From: Phoronis ovalis
Lineage: Eukaryota; Phoronida; Phoronidae
Length of the DNA: 10,364 bases
Direction of reading: 5' to 3'
NCBI GenBank assembly: GCA_028565635.1
Contig: JAOXYB010064645.1
Coordinates: 1 to 10,364 of the forward strand
Positions 1 to 9,400 of the stretch are shown here, piece by piece (position 1 is the stretch's first letter; each line of letters begins with the position of its first letter). The translations under genes and the position numbers were made by a program. The notes under the pieces were generated by a model. It did no database searches, had not been told where the DNA came from, and worked only from the letters and a program-made list of their open reading frames with translations.

Positions 1-94
1 GTAAATTAAGCAACACAAGAAATCAACAAGCCAAAATCAAGCTTTAATTGGTCAGTTTCGAAGGTTTTGGGCTAAAATATTAGTTGGAGAACTC

Positions 95-165
95 TTCAAA
101 TCCAAAATTTTTTGGTCCGCCTCACACCCCTACCAAAAATACCTTGAGTACCCCCCCCCCCCGGA
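95..165. repeat. Solitary arm related to the 890-1300 element
   Basis: The order ccaaaatttttt, gcctcacacccctacc, aaaaataccttgagtacccc and a 12-base C run (151-162) parallels the right arm at 1237-1290. It is therefore a second copy, truncated or with its partner arm beyond the left edge of the window. Confidence 0.55.
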
Positions 166-207
166 TCTAAATCTCCTCTTATTCACTATTCAGTGACCGA
201 AAATCTT

Positions 208-250
208 ACCTCCGTCGTCTCTGACTGCCTGAAACCGTCTAGGATTTATA
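208..250 (-). promoter_or_regulatory. Possible TATA promoter and short first exon of a gene running off the left edge
   Basis: On the minus strand TATAAAT lies at 250-244. About 28 bases later a TCAGAG initiator-like word begins near 224, and the sequence GGAG|GTAAGA, a good splice donor, follows with the exon ending at 210. The surrounding 190-560 bases have visibly more CpG dinucleotides than the rest of the window, as some promoters do. There is no coding evidence; each motif could occur by chance. Confidence 0.22.
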
Positions 251-889
251 GTCACGCAGCAATGTTATCGAAACCCAAAACCTATATGACAACAGCTGGA
301 TTAATATTATTCTCGAACCTTTTTAAAACTAACAAAGTTATTCACACATTTCAAAACATGCATTGCGTGATGATGGCGGGTGACTTCTGTTCCAGGCTGT
401 GGTTGGGCTTTCCCCACAATATTATACATTTCCCAGCATTCATCACTTCGGCCAAACGCGCTCCTATTGGAACTTTGGTGCATTATCTTTCTGTATCTTC
501 AGTCAAGTTGTTTTGCGAGATACTAGTCGCGGATATTGGATACGTCGACACATTAAAATTTTAGTGGCTCACTTTAAATTTGGTTGAATCTAGGATTTAC
601 AAAACTTTATATATCCTAGGTTGAAACCTTTCAAATATTGCTTTTTTTTCTCAATCTCAATACCGAACAATACTAAGTCTGCATGATATGTATAAACTGG
701 TCGGTAATTACAACTTTAAAGACATAAAACATTAAATTTACTATTAATAGTTATACTAGTCCCAGGTTGGGGGAAAGCATAATTTTAACACATTTAATGA
801 TTTAATTTTTTTATATTTCAGTTAATTAGTTTATATGTTTTGCAGTGCTATGAAAATCATGTATAAATAAAGTTACATTTTGGGCCCTA
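251..889. other. Non-coding or unassigned stretch
   Basis: The part up to about 560 is CpG-richer and open for 123 codons on the plus strand (193-564), but that frame has no ATG at its start, no recognisable domain and no partner exons. From 565 to 889 the DNA is AT-rich and shows nothing. Confidence 0.35.
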
Positions 890-1300
890 GGGGGACCCCG
901 GGGGGGGGGGTTACTCGAGTTATTTTTTGGTGGGGGTGTGCAGCCGAGTTGAAAATTTTGGATTTGGATTGTATACTTTTTACTGTATTTTTTTTGGATT
1001 GCTACCGTAACGATATTCAAAAATTTGGATTGCTGCCCACTGCTTACAGCAAATAATTTGGATAATTTTAGGTTTGTATGATTCCATAATTCCGTAACTA
1101 AATTTTGGAATTAGGTTTGTATCAGTCAGTTTGCGTAAAAATGGATTGCTATACTCTAATATTTTAAAATTTTGGATTGCTACCCTAAAATTTCAAAAAA
1201 TTTGGAGTGGGTTTGCTACCACAAGCTAAAATTTTGGATTGGGTTCCGCGGCACATCCCCGTAGTCAAAAAACCTTGAGTACCCCCCGGGAGGGGGACTT
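890..1300. mobile_element. Interspersed repeat with C/G-rich inverted arms and degenerate internal repeats
   Basis: The left arm (about 895-955: an 11-base G run at 900-910, then ttactcgagttattttttgg and gggggtgtgcagccga) is roughly the reverse complement of the right arm (about 1237-1290: ggcacatccccgtagtc, then aaaaaaccttgagtacccccc). Between them a unit close to ttttggattgctacc recurs at least six times in degenerate form (about 945-1240). There is no coding capacity. Arms plus internal repeats suggest a non-autonomous mobile element or foldback repeat. The family is not recognised. Confidence 0.55.
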
Positions 1301-1939
1301 GGTAGGAGGTAAAAATCCTTCCGAAATTATAACACATTGTAAAAAAATCCTAGAAAAATACACTGAAATGTACTTATCATCAGTAAGCAAAATCCTGGAA
1401 ATCAGTTGCACCAAAAATATGGCACCTGTGACCATGCAGTAAAGAATCATGATTATAGTTTTTGAAAATATATACCCATGGTTAAAATTTATTTGCAAAA
1501 AGAACTATCACCCCATGATAAAAATTGTAAGTTAAATAAAAAAGAAAAGGATACCCTAACCCTAAGATAAAGGTGGAGGCTGAAAAAGGTGGCCCACAGG
1601 GCTGCACATAAATATATGTTTTTATATATAGTTCCTTTGAAATCATGGGTAGGGTAGTACCTTCCTGATTTCAGGACAAAATATATTTTAATATTGGTGA
1701 ACAACTTAATATTAGTGCCCGTCGTATTTTATACCATCAAATCTTCATGTGATGCTAAAAAGGCACGAAGTTAAAAAGTATTTTAGTATTGAAAGCCCTT
1801 TTGATAACATGTCAGATAATTTGCTTAATCAACCATCAGCATTTCATAACTGATATTTGTTAATATTTACATTTGTTATTTTGTATTTATTTATTGCCTG
1901 ATATCACATAATGCTGGTGAAAACTCAAGAGGGCTGTAC
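1301..1939. other. AT-rich stretch, nothing recognised
   Basis: Short open frames on both strands lack domain features or splice context. No repeat or RNA gene was recognised. Confidence 0.45.
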
Positions 1940-2200
1940 GGGGGTTTTCGCAAGCAGCAAGCATCGGGGTCTGTGAAGTCCAAGCAGCAAGCATCAAGCA
2001 TTATCTTTTGGCGACCAGTTTTTTTGTTTTCTAAATTTTTAAAGTATTTTCTTTGTGGACGTCTTTTTTGCTTGTCGATTTTTTTGGCAACCATTTTTTT
2101 TTTTGCTTGTTAATTTTTCTTTTAAAGTGTGAGCAGTGAGCATTGCTGATTTTTAAGTGCGAGCATTGCACCTTTGGGGTACCCCCTACCCCCCTCACTC
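1940..2200. repeat. T-rich degenerate direct-repeat block
   Basis: The 15-mer caagcagcaagcatc is repeated exactly at 1951-1965 and 1981-1995 (period 30). Farther on, ggcgacca/ggcaacca followed by T runs, gcttgtcgattttt/gcttgttaattttt, and gtgagcattg/gcgagcattg recur in pairs up to about 2170, followed by a C-rich end (ggggtaccccctaccccc). It looks like an old interspersed or tandem repeat. Confidence 0.5.
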
Positions 2201-2751
2201 AATGTGCCACATATCACGGTATTAATTTATTTATATCCCTGCAATCTGTAATCGCAATGTGAAAAGATGCTCACCAGCACTTGTTATGAAACACTGTAGA
2301 ATAGGATCCAGTTCTGTTTTGTCTTGTGTTTAAAGGTGGCAATTACTTACTGAATCTACCTTGGTTGTAAAATTGGACTTTTTCAAACAAAAGAAGCCAG
2401 TATGATCAAAACCAAAGTAATTTTTATTTAATATGGGATAATTTTTAGTTGAAATGTACCTTTTATCTTTACAGGTGAGTGGGGCCAGAAATGGTAGTGT
2501 CACTAACCACAATTTTACCAGTTTATATTTTATCAAAATCAAAACTACCGTCATGCTTATAAGTCAGATTGGAAAATATAAGCAAGAAAATCATGGCTTC
2601 TGCACAACTAATTCTATGTAAACTTAGGACTATGTAGACATTGTTTTTCTAGAAAAAGCACAAGCTAATGTTTGCCTTATGTGACCGCTGGATAAAGCAG
2701 ATTACACTGCAGCTACTTTCCTCATCTTAATACATGATTTGCTGTGCCCAG
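2201..2751. other. Unassigned stretch upstream of the putative terminal exon
   Basis: No supported exon. A sequence ctttacag|gtgagt at 2466-2479 matches both an acceptor and a consensus plus-strand donor. The open frame before it is short (a TAA lies about 30 bases upstream), so only a micro-exon could fit. Confidence 0.35.
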
Positions 2752-2934
2752 CCAAAGCAAAAGTATACTTATTTATACTCAGATGTCTGCACAACTGTCA
2801 AGTTACCATTCGAATCAGCTTTGCGTGAACAGAAGATGTTTATGTGTGTGCCCTTCGAGGATATGCCTATAGCTTTACACAGTTACAGAGACCAATATTG
2901 CCAACTTCTACCAGTGAAAAAAAAACTGGCTTGA
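2752..2934 (+). CDS. Putative terminal exon of an unidentified protein
   Basis: A strong acceptor (tttgctgtgcccag, AG at 2750-2751) is followed by 60 open codons and TGA at 2932-2934. The frame is closed by TAA at 2728-2730, so only this acceptor can open it. The peptide starts PKQKYTYLYSDVCTTVKLPF, contains FMCVPFEDMPIALHSYRDQY, and ends in a basic VKKKLA. Its mix of Cys, Trp-free aromatic and charged residues looks like real protein rather than translated AT-rich DNA, but I do not recognise the family. Phase at the acceptor would be 0. No convincing upstream exon was found, although a CAG|GTGAGT donor exists at 2474. It would be transcribed towards the receptor gene, tail to tail. It could also be a chance open frame or a pseudogene fragment. 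Confidence 0.4.
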   Translation, partial: PKQKYTYLYSDVCTTVKLPFESALREQKMFMCVPFEDMPIALHSYRDQYCQLLPVKKKLA

Positions 2935-4053
2935 CTGCATTTTATTCCTGCAGTTTCATCCTTGTTCTGTTAACTTGGACTGTCAGAACTAGTGCAGAAC
3001 TGAGTCTTTAATGTTCACAATACAAATCTAGCAGGACAATCAAATCGACAGAAAAAACCCATTTAGAATTGGTTTTAATTAACATCAGTAGATATTTATT
3101 GCAACTTAAAAATATTTACATTCAACTTTGGTATGCCTATGTAATAACATGTGTGCATAGCTATGATCTACTAGTTAATTTCATTAGCATTGTCTACTAT
3201 TCAGTGCAACTAATTTAACACCAGCAATTAATTATAAAAGTACAAAGTTAAGCAAAAAAATTAAAATATGTCACATTATTAATAATATAAATGTAAATTT
3301 CAGATAGTGATTGCAATATCAATAAATGTGCTTTATGCCACTAGATTCTTAACTACACATTTATTAAGGGGCTGACATAAAAAAATAATTCACTTTCAAT
3401 TGTTGTTTACAAATGAATGTATACACAAATGTTCATGCAAAGTCATCAAGAGTCAGCAGTAGCATAAAGAACCTATAGTTTACATAAAATTGTGGAAAAA
3501 CACATATTTCATATTGTAAAAAAACATTGCAATAAATGTATCCAATAAATGAATGAGATCTACTTAAACACACAACTACACTAGCATATCTTTAAATATT
3601 CAGTTCGTTTCAGAACTAAAGCTAGAAGCCAAGAACGTGGTTCCATAAAACATCAACTTCATGTCATCATAACGCGTCATAACCCAAATTTGACTTGCAT
3701 CCAAAACGCTTCATGTCCAAAAACGTCAAAATTAATGCCTTTATGCCAAATTTGGTAAAAATGAAAAGCTGGCCATATCAAATCTGAGATTGTCAGACAG
3801 ATATTCCGAACCTTTCAGATAGATAGTCATATAGCATAATTATGTAATGACCATCATGTTGCAAGCAGTGTTATGAAACACCACTTTAAAGTGCAACTTA
3901 TATTTTACACATAATTACATTACATGTTTACAATGTTACCAATCTGATAAGAGATCCACTGGGAGATCAAAGTAGTAGCAGGTAAATGAACCACTGCTAA
4001 TACTAAACAAGGTATATATACACACTGCGTAACTAGTACCACAAGGGATTTGC
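2935..4053. other. AT-rich non-coding stretch, possible 3' UTR of the exon at 2752-2934
   Basis: No open frame of note on either strand. Plus-strand AATAAA hexamers occur at 3321-3326 and again near 3532 and 3543, which could serve as polyadenylation signals for a transcript ending after 2934. Around 3650-3760 there is a patch with repeated 'cgtcataac'/'cttcatgtc' words and a ccaaatttgg palindrome that may be an old repeat remnant. Confidence 0.3.
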
Positions 4054-4346
4054 TTAAAGGGGGCCTTCTAAAATCTTTCACCAATTATCGAAATAATTGT
4101 TGTACAACATGTTGTCTTTAATAAATAGTTATCTGCCCAATTTTACCTTAAGATTCATTGCCGAGGCAGGCAAAACAGATTGCAAACTCGAAATACCTTA
4201 CAGGTGGCACTAATTATGAAGATTCCGTCAAAATTAAACATATTCATCAGACACTTGGCTAATACAAAGAACTAGTTGTGACTGAAATGACAAACTTAAA
4301 AATCTGTACATTCCTATGGTGAAAGATTCTCAGAAGGCATCTTTAA
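4054..4346. mobile_element. Non-autonomous DNA transposon-like element (MITE) flanked by TTAA
   Basis: The left arm (4058-4084: AGGGGGCCTTCT, then AATCTTTCACCA) and the reverse complement of the right arm (4342-4317: AGATGCCTTCTGAG, then AATCTTTCACCA) match imperfectly over about 27 bases. Directly outside both arms lies TTAA (4054-4057 and 4343-4346), as expected of a target-site duplication. The enclosed 285 bases have no coding capacity. Known: piggyBac and Kolobok superfamily elements insert at TTAA. The superfamily is inferred from the target site only. Confidence 0.65.
4098..4115. repeat. Alternating palindrome TGTTGT-ACAACA-TGTTGT
   Basis: Two perfect 12-base palindromes (4098-4109 and 4104-4115) overlap by sharing ACAACA. 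They lie inside the TTAA-flanked element, so they are probably part of its sequence rather than a host regulatory site. Confidence 0.6.
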
Positions 4347-5230
4347 TGATTGAGGGAACTGCAGAAAACATTGAGGGAATACTGTTCACAGAAAAACTCA
4401 AATAATTTGAAGGATCCACTAAAGTTGAAAGTGAAAGAGGAATTGTAAAAGTTTATCTAGAATGGATATTAATAGTCACCATTAAATTAAATTATAGATA
4501 AACCTAATGTTCCTGCAATGAGATGAAAAACTTCTCCAAGAAAAAAGAAAAAAATGTAAAAATGTTTTTAACTTACAATTTCCCCCCATCTTTCAGCAAT
4601 TCTCTAATGGTACACACAGTTGTAAATATGTTTCAGAAAGCTTCACAAATCACTATCTTGTAAGTATAGTGACAAGTATGTATCAGACAGGTTAGAATAA
4701 ACATTAAAAGTAAAACATGCTTTAAAAACTATCAATAAAGATAATTTTACACTTTTTTCTTAAGGCACTATTCACTATTACTGTTAGCACCCAAACAACA
4801 TAGCCTTGCTGTAGAGGATAACCACTGGTACATTTTAAAGAGTCCTTTTAGTAAAATTTACATTGTAGCAAACTCTGTACTGTGATTACATCATATGTGC
4901 AAAGTATTATCCTCACAAACAAGAAAAAGCTGTTTCAGCTAAAAGTATACTGTGAATTACAACAAAGTGCCACAAAGACTACATTTTTAACAAGCAACTT
5001 GCCTCAATAAAACTTTGAAATAAAATTGCATCTACCCAATTATTGTTAGTATGATGCAACAGCACTATGTTACCTATTACAGTAGGTTTCCAAGTTATGC
5101 TCTCTTCTGATAAAGTACTAAATATTGGTTTGTGACAGTTACTCAGATTTTTCTAACATCATTAGCTTAGTCTGTTTAGGAATAGCTAAGGAATCAAAGA
5201 ATCCCACGGGTCATTCATACAATGCGAAAT

Positions 5231-5233
<3 letters not shown>
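4347..5233. other. AT-rich intergenic DNA, nothing recognised
   Basis: Stop codons are dense in all frames, and no RNA gene, splice-site pairs in a consistent phase, or long repeat were seen. Confidence 0.5.

Positions 5234-5271
<38 letters not shown>
5234..5271. repeat. (TA)19 dinucleotide microsatellite
   Basis: An uninterrupted run of 19 TA units, followed by two CATA units. Translated frames across it (poly Ile-Tyr) are artefacts of the repeat. Confidence 0.97.
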
Positions 5272-5275
<4 letters not shown>

Positions 5276-5739
5276 CATACACGACCCAGGATACACGAGC
5301 ACAATTTCACATTTAGTGACAATTTAGCCTATTCGGGTACTTGCATGCATTTAGAGGGAAAGGGGGCAAACTTGGGTGAAAGGGTCATGTATTATTATCG
5401 TATGGTGGGATTGATTGAATTTTATTTCGGTTGGTGCAATGTGATAAATGTTGTTTTATTTTCGTGCTTTAGGGCCTCCAGTACTTTTGTTAATGCAATC
5501 AGATTATCATTGTTTACTTTCGCGCAATGAGATTGAACCCTTTCCCCTACCCTCTCAGTATTTTGAAAAATGAAAGTATGAGAACTCTCCATAGCAGAAC
5601 CCTGGAGTATACTCTAACCATTCTGAATGACCGTCCAATATAATTATCTTCAGTTAGGAGTGTAAACTGTGATGGGCTGTGTACAACCTGTTTATTATGA
5701 ATAGAGGTGGGAAAGGATCATATTGTTTTCGTGACCTGC
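5272..5739. other. Intergenic DNA, nothing recognised
   Basis: The open frames here extend out of the TA microsatellite and begin with repeat-coded residues, so they are not taken as genes. No other structure was seen. Confidence 0.45.
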
Positions 5740-6179
5740 GATTGCAGAAGTTTATTACTTGTGATTCATGAAAGGGCATTTTATTCTTTGAGCTGCGGTC
5801 ACTACCAACTATTTCCCTCCTCAATGTCCCGTCACAACAGATATTTCTGACATCATTTTACCGCATCACAAACCAGTATTTTGTATATATGGGAGAGAAC
5901 AACTAGGAAACCTACTGTAATGCACAAACAATCATTAGTATGATACAATATATCCAAATATAAAGTATCTGACATGAAAATTTCGAAAAATAACTTTACA
6001 AAATTCATTCTGAAGTTAAAACCTTTTTTCTATGAAATATGCAAAATATGTTTTTATACAATATCAACTTCTACTTTAACACCATCAAGTGTTACAAGAT
6101 GTAATAACTCCTCGCAGCATTTTCTAGCTATACACAAAACGCCTATTATAACTTCAGTTAGTAATTTCTTTTGTGCTCT
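5740..6179 (-). other. Probable 3' UTR of the death receptor gene
   Basis: Downstream of the stop codon on the minus strand the sequence is AT-rich and not convincingly coding. The first AATAAA hexamers met are at 5785-5780 and 5756-5751 (TTTATT on the plus strand), about 400 bases after the stop. Further hexamers occur beyond, so the real end could be much further left. The boundary is a guess from the hexamers only. Confidence 0.35.
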
Positions 6180-6400
6180 TTAAACAGTTGTAACCTTGTT
6201 ATCTGTACTCAGATGTAGCTGCTGCAGTAAGTGATCAGCATATGCAGCTTTATCTTCCCATTGCCTTAGGGGTTTAATTAAATCCTTCACAAGACCATTA
6301 GGATTTTTTTGTCTCCAAAGCATTACAGTAGCATAAACTTTTGCTTGTAAATCTTTGTAGTGTTTCTCTTGAATTTGCTCTAACTCAACTTCGGTCACCC
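6180..6400 (-). CDS. Exon 8: death domain C-terminal part and stop codon
   Basis: The acceptor is ttatatatttttatag at 6401; the exon enters in phase 1 and ends with TAA at 6182-6180. It encodes residues 341-413. VTEVELEQIQ fits helix 3, VYATVMLWRQKN with W369 fits helix 5 with its conserved tryptophan, and LVKDLIKPLRQW fits the last helix. After the domain, about 20 residues of polar tail end in VTTV. The fold is that of adaptor-binding death domains of TNF receptors, such as those that recruit TRADD or FADD, but the partner cannot be predicted here. Confidence 0.93.
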
Positions 6401-9400
6401 CTATAAAAATATATAATAATCATAATAGGTGATCATATCAACAGTCAACACTACAGCTATCATGATGCTGACTCACTGGTTTGAACTCAAAAGAATTTGC
6501 CCTGATTTAGACAGATTTTAGCTTTGGAAAATTGTAAACTCGGTCCGAGGTTAATTGGGAAGATTTTTGAGGAGCTCCAATCACAAAGACATTTCGGAAT
6601 TCCCTCAGATAGCCAATCAGGTTGTAGAAATTCAACAGATTCTGCCACTTATGTTCCACCATGGTAGAAGACTGACAGACATGCCTCACTCGGATGTGAC
6701 ACAGCAAGTTAAAAGTAGCAGTTTTCGCAGAAGGTAATCCTATCAAATTCTGAGCAGCAACTGCATATTTTGTTATCAGGTTGGTGAAATATATTCTGGG
6801 TAACATTATCTTGCCATACACAACGCAAACAACATATTTATTTTTAGATTTTTATAAAAAGAAGAGCCACTGTCTTTAACCTGTTGAATAAATTAATTTT
6901 TTTATAACTTTTTCATGATAGGTTAGACTTCTGATATTTGGGCAGATACAAATTTATAACTGAAACATAACTGTTCAATGCAGAAGCGAAGTACAAACCA
7001 TCTTCATGTCTAATTTGAAATCAACTTTGAATTTAATGAATGATTTTAGGAGTTAAATACCGTTCACATGTTATAAAACCTTTACAAAATTTCACATGCC
7101 TTTGGGAATGTCAACTTTGAAAACACATTAAAAAACGGAGTTATAAAACAGCAACATACCTAAATTCAACCCAAAGGAAAACCACTCTTTACCAATGACA
7201 TAAGAGGAGATGTACATTGCAACATCATGGATATCATCGTCTGTAATTGAAACATGATAATTAACATATCCACAGTTTAGAAAATAACCTGTGATTATGG
7301 TATGTTGGTGTGTAAATGCATTTATTACCTAAAACACTGATTATCACATTTTTGTGTGTTTTGAATGCAAAAACAAGAATACATGCAAATGAGAATACTC
7401 ACCACCAGTCCTGTGTAAATCTTGTAATACCAGCAGTGGCTGACTATTCTCAACAGTGGGTCTGCTTTCCTCAGTAACTGCAGCAGCAGTTACATGTACA
7501 TGTCCAGTAGCAATTACACTGAAAAACATATTCAAAAAATTAATTGGATTTTCACCTTATATTTCTCAGTAGAAAGTATGACCAAAATATAACATCAGCT
7601 ATACTATTAGATATTAGAAAATTAGCAGGTTTTATTGAGTCTACTATACTATATTATGTTATTATGCTTTGTCTAAATTTGAAACAAAATGCTATCAGTC
7701 AAACTGGTACCAAAGCCAAAGAATCAGAAAGTGCCAAAAATCAGAGAATGCCTCAATCTTTCTTTCTATAATCTTTGAGTTACACTGTGCTGTGAGACTA
7801 AGGCCTATGTAGAAAGTGTCACAGCAAAACTTACGCTCCTTAATTTTATGTTTTCGAAGTAAACAGTATGCTATTTAACTGGTGCCTATGTCACAACACT
7901 GATTTTCAAATGCTACAGCCTTGTTTTCGGTTGCAGGTTTTCGTTGTTTATATATGGGAAAGTCTATCAGTGTTTAATCAGACAGTAGATAAAGCAATAA
8001 AATAACAGAATGATTAAGGCAGCATACTGACTACCAACTGACAACAAAAATAAATACCCATTTCCTGTTTCAACATCACTTCTGCATCTGCTATTTTTTC
8101 TTTTATCTTTTGAGTTTGACAAGCCTGTCTTTGATCTGGAATGAACACATTTAAAATGAGTAAGAGGATAATGGTCAGTAATATATACATATGGCTTACA
8201 GAGTTACCTTCAAATTTAAATCCTTTTGATTAATCCAGCCACTATGCCTTCTTACCTTTGCAAACAACTTAGCTCATTGACAAAGAAGAAGGTTTATAAA
8301 TAACAGAGTAACTGTACGAAAATTATTAAACCTTGTAAAATTTCAGATTTGGTACCATTGTGGTGAACATATTTACATCACTACAAAATTCATTCATTAA
8401 ATTCGTTAAGCCACATACATTCATCTTGCAAACCCAGGAAGCTTACATCAAAAGGCAACATGGAAGTTCTATATTTATTACAATACCTGTGTGCATACAG
8501 ATCACCATGCGACTCTGTCTCACAATGTTGATGTTGATTCTGATATCGTTTTACCACTACCACAATTGTAAAAACCATAAGAGCAGCAGCAGCAGCAGCA
8601 ACAACAACAACAACAACAATAGACACTATGATATCTATTATTACCGAATGATCTATGGTTGATGAATCTGAATTTGAAAACTTGTTGCTCAGTATAATAT
8701 GAGGCATGCTATTACAGAGAAATCGGGTATTATTACAAGTGTAGCATTTATTTAGTATTTTTAATGCACCATGCAGTATTGGTCTTGTACAGTTCTATGA
8801 GGAGTAAGCAGTATATTACAATGCACAAGGAGACATCATGAAGTATTAACATCCCTTTTTTACCCCGTAGTTTTTTTCAACGTATGGTTATGCAATGGAA
8901 ACCAGCAAGAAACTTTTACCGAAGCAGCTTACATTTGTTCAATATACACTTATGCATTTCAAGGACAGAGTACATGTTTTCACAAGTTGGAAACTAGCTT
9001 CTACACCAAAAACATTGTGATATTTAAGACAAACTCAGATTTTGACTGCTTGACAAGGCAAATAAAGGAGTTAATATTTTTATTCATGATAAAAAACTTT
9101 TTATCTATCTCGCAACATACAGAATTTTTTTTTCTTGACATTACAAATGAAAACATAATGTTTCTACTAACCAGTTTGGCTTTGCTTCAGAGCAAAACAG
9201 ATAGTATCATTGGTGGCAGTTCCGTTTTGATATGTCTGTAAGCCAAGATCTTGACAATTTTTCCATGGCTTGCAAGGCTTATCGAAATTGAGTGAAATGC
9301 CTGAAAAACTGCCATACTCACATGGAGTACATACTGTGTTTGTGGAAAGAGTACCTGAAATGAAGAAACAAATTCCAAGGTAAATATAGTCCCAATATAT

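Noticed and set aside
193-564. 123-codon plus-strand open frame
   Set aside because: It begins with GTG, has no domain features, and overlaps the region with better minus-strand promoter-like signals. Kept only as an unassigned stretch.
1551-1565. taccctaaccctaa as a telomere repeat
   Set aside because: Only two CCCTAA units; too short to mean an interstitial telomere.
1891-2094. Minus-strand Lys-rich open frame
   Set aside because: It is a translation of the T-rich direct-repeat block.
2466-2479. ctttacag|gtgagt as a plus-strand exon end feeding the exon at 2752
   Set aside because: The matching frame closes about 30 bases upstream and only a 26-base micro-exon with a weak acceptor could be drawn; not supportable.
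5125-5530. Open frames across the TA microsatellite
   Set aside because: Their length comes from the repeat, which has no stops in these frames; the residues are Ile-Tyr repeats.
8360-8662. Plus-strand open frame with poly-Ser and poly-Asn
   Set aside because: It is the antisense shadow of the transmembrane exon microsatellite, and the minus-strand reading has splice sites and context.
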